A DNA stretch of 16,329 nt, taken from positions 1 through 16,329 of the forward strand of contig JALLAZ010001426.1 in NCBI GenBank assembly GCA_036939755.1, in the 5' to 3' direction. The first letter of the stretch is position 1. The number at the start of each line of letters is the position of its first letter. The notes below the pieces were generated by a model. It was given only the letters and a program-made list of their open reading frames with translations, was not told the DNA's origin and did not search any database. Both the position numbers and the translations under genes were made by a program. The stretch is from Stephanodiscus triporus (taxonomy: Eukaryota > Bacillariophyta > Thalassiosirophyceae > Thalassiosirales > Thalassiosiraceae). Positions 16,255 to 16,329 of this stretch are shown piece by piece.

Positions 16255-16294
16255 GGTAACCAATTTTGGTTACCCGTAACCTTTTCTGTTACCC
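16076..16294. repeat. Cluster of GTAACC/GGTTAC inverted repeats
   Basis: About eight copies of GTAACC or its complement GGTTAC occur in 220 bases in alternating orientation. They include GTAACCAT (16076) with ATGGTTAC (16099), the same pair in the second 131-bp unit, and GGTAACCAATTTTGGTTACC at about 16255-16274, which is a perfect hairpin with a 2-base loop. The cluster runs toward the window end, so its extent is unknown. Confidence 0.8.
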
Positions 16295-16329
16295 ATCCGG
16301 TAGCATATTCCATGTTTAAGCTGCGGCCA

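Overview
The window reads as nuclear DNA of a eukaryotic microalga, most likely a diatom or another stramenopile. The main clue is a degraded Ty1/copia retroelement (about 1.8-6.8 kb, + strand). Its protease motif LDSHADTCV, its chromodomain-like segment (WQLCCQWKDGSSSWENLVDL) and its RT entry motif (KRTHKFGIELPK) resemble, from memory, the copia lineages of diatoms. The second clue is a long non-LTR retrotransposon on the opposite strand (about 13.3 down to 7.35 kb). There are no bacterial operons, Shine-Dalgarno sites or CRISPR arrays, and I found no tRNA or rRNA gene.

Layout. (1) 7-960 (+) is a gene-like frame with a FLYWCH-like cysteine/histidine pattern, broken by one in-frame TGA. (2) 1008-1235 is a small array built on a GTCCTGGATTCAG-type motif; it has a perfect 16-bp inverted repeat and a 52-bp tandem duplication. 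(3) About 1240-1800 (-) is a broken fragment resembling the end of a protein-kinase domain. (4) 1819-6446 (+) is the copia relic in the order Gag end, protease, integrase, chromodomain-like segment, RT and RNase H. It has no recognisable 5' LTR, carries several stops and frameshifts, and has YVDE where YVDD is expected. About 6447-6830 is its 3' non-coding end. (5) About 6830-7348 is low-complexity GTGATG-rich DNA. (6) About 7349-13300 (-) is the LINE: APE-type endonuclease, RT, RNase H and a zinc knuckle. It has no internal stops, but two +1 frame breaks split it into three long frames. Its 3' UTR carries a 21-bp-stem hairpin. (7) 13.3-14.2 kb (+) holds remnants of an unrecognised gene. (8) 14454-15326 (+) is a lysine-rich frame that continues, past one TAA, into a stretch resembling the start of a DOT1-type methyltransferase. 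(9) 15.3-16.33 kb is repeat-rich non-coding DNA. It includes a 131-bp tandem duplication and a cluster of GTAACC/GGTTAC inverted repeats.

Taken together this is a retroelement-dominated, gene-poor region. The copia element is an old, inactive copy. The LINE looks much younger, since its catalytic motifs survive in all three domains. I saw no clear new defence or metabolic system. The two most distinctive unexplained signals are the LINE 3' hairpin and a strong, strand-asymmetric excess of the pentamer TGACC across the copia element.
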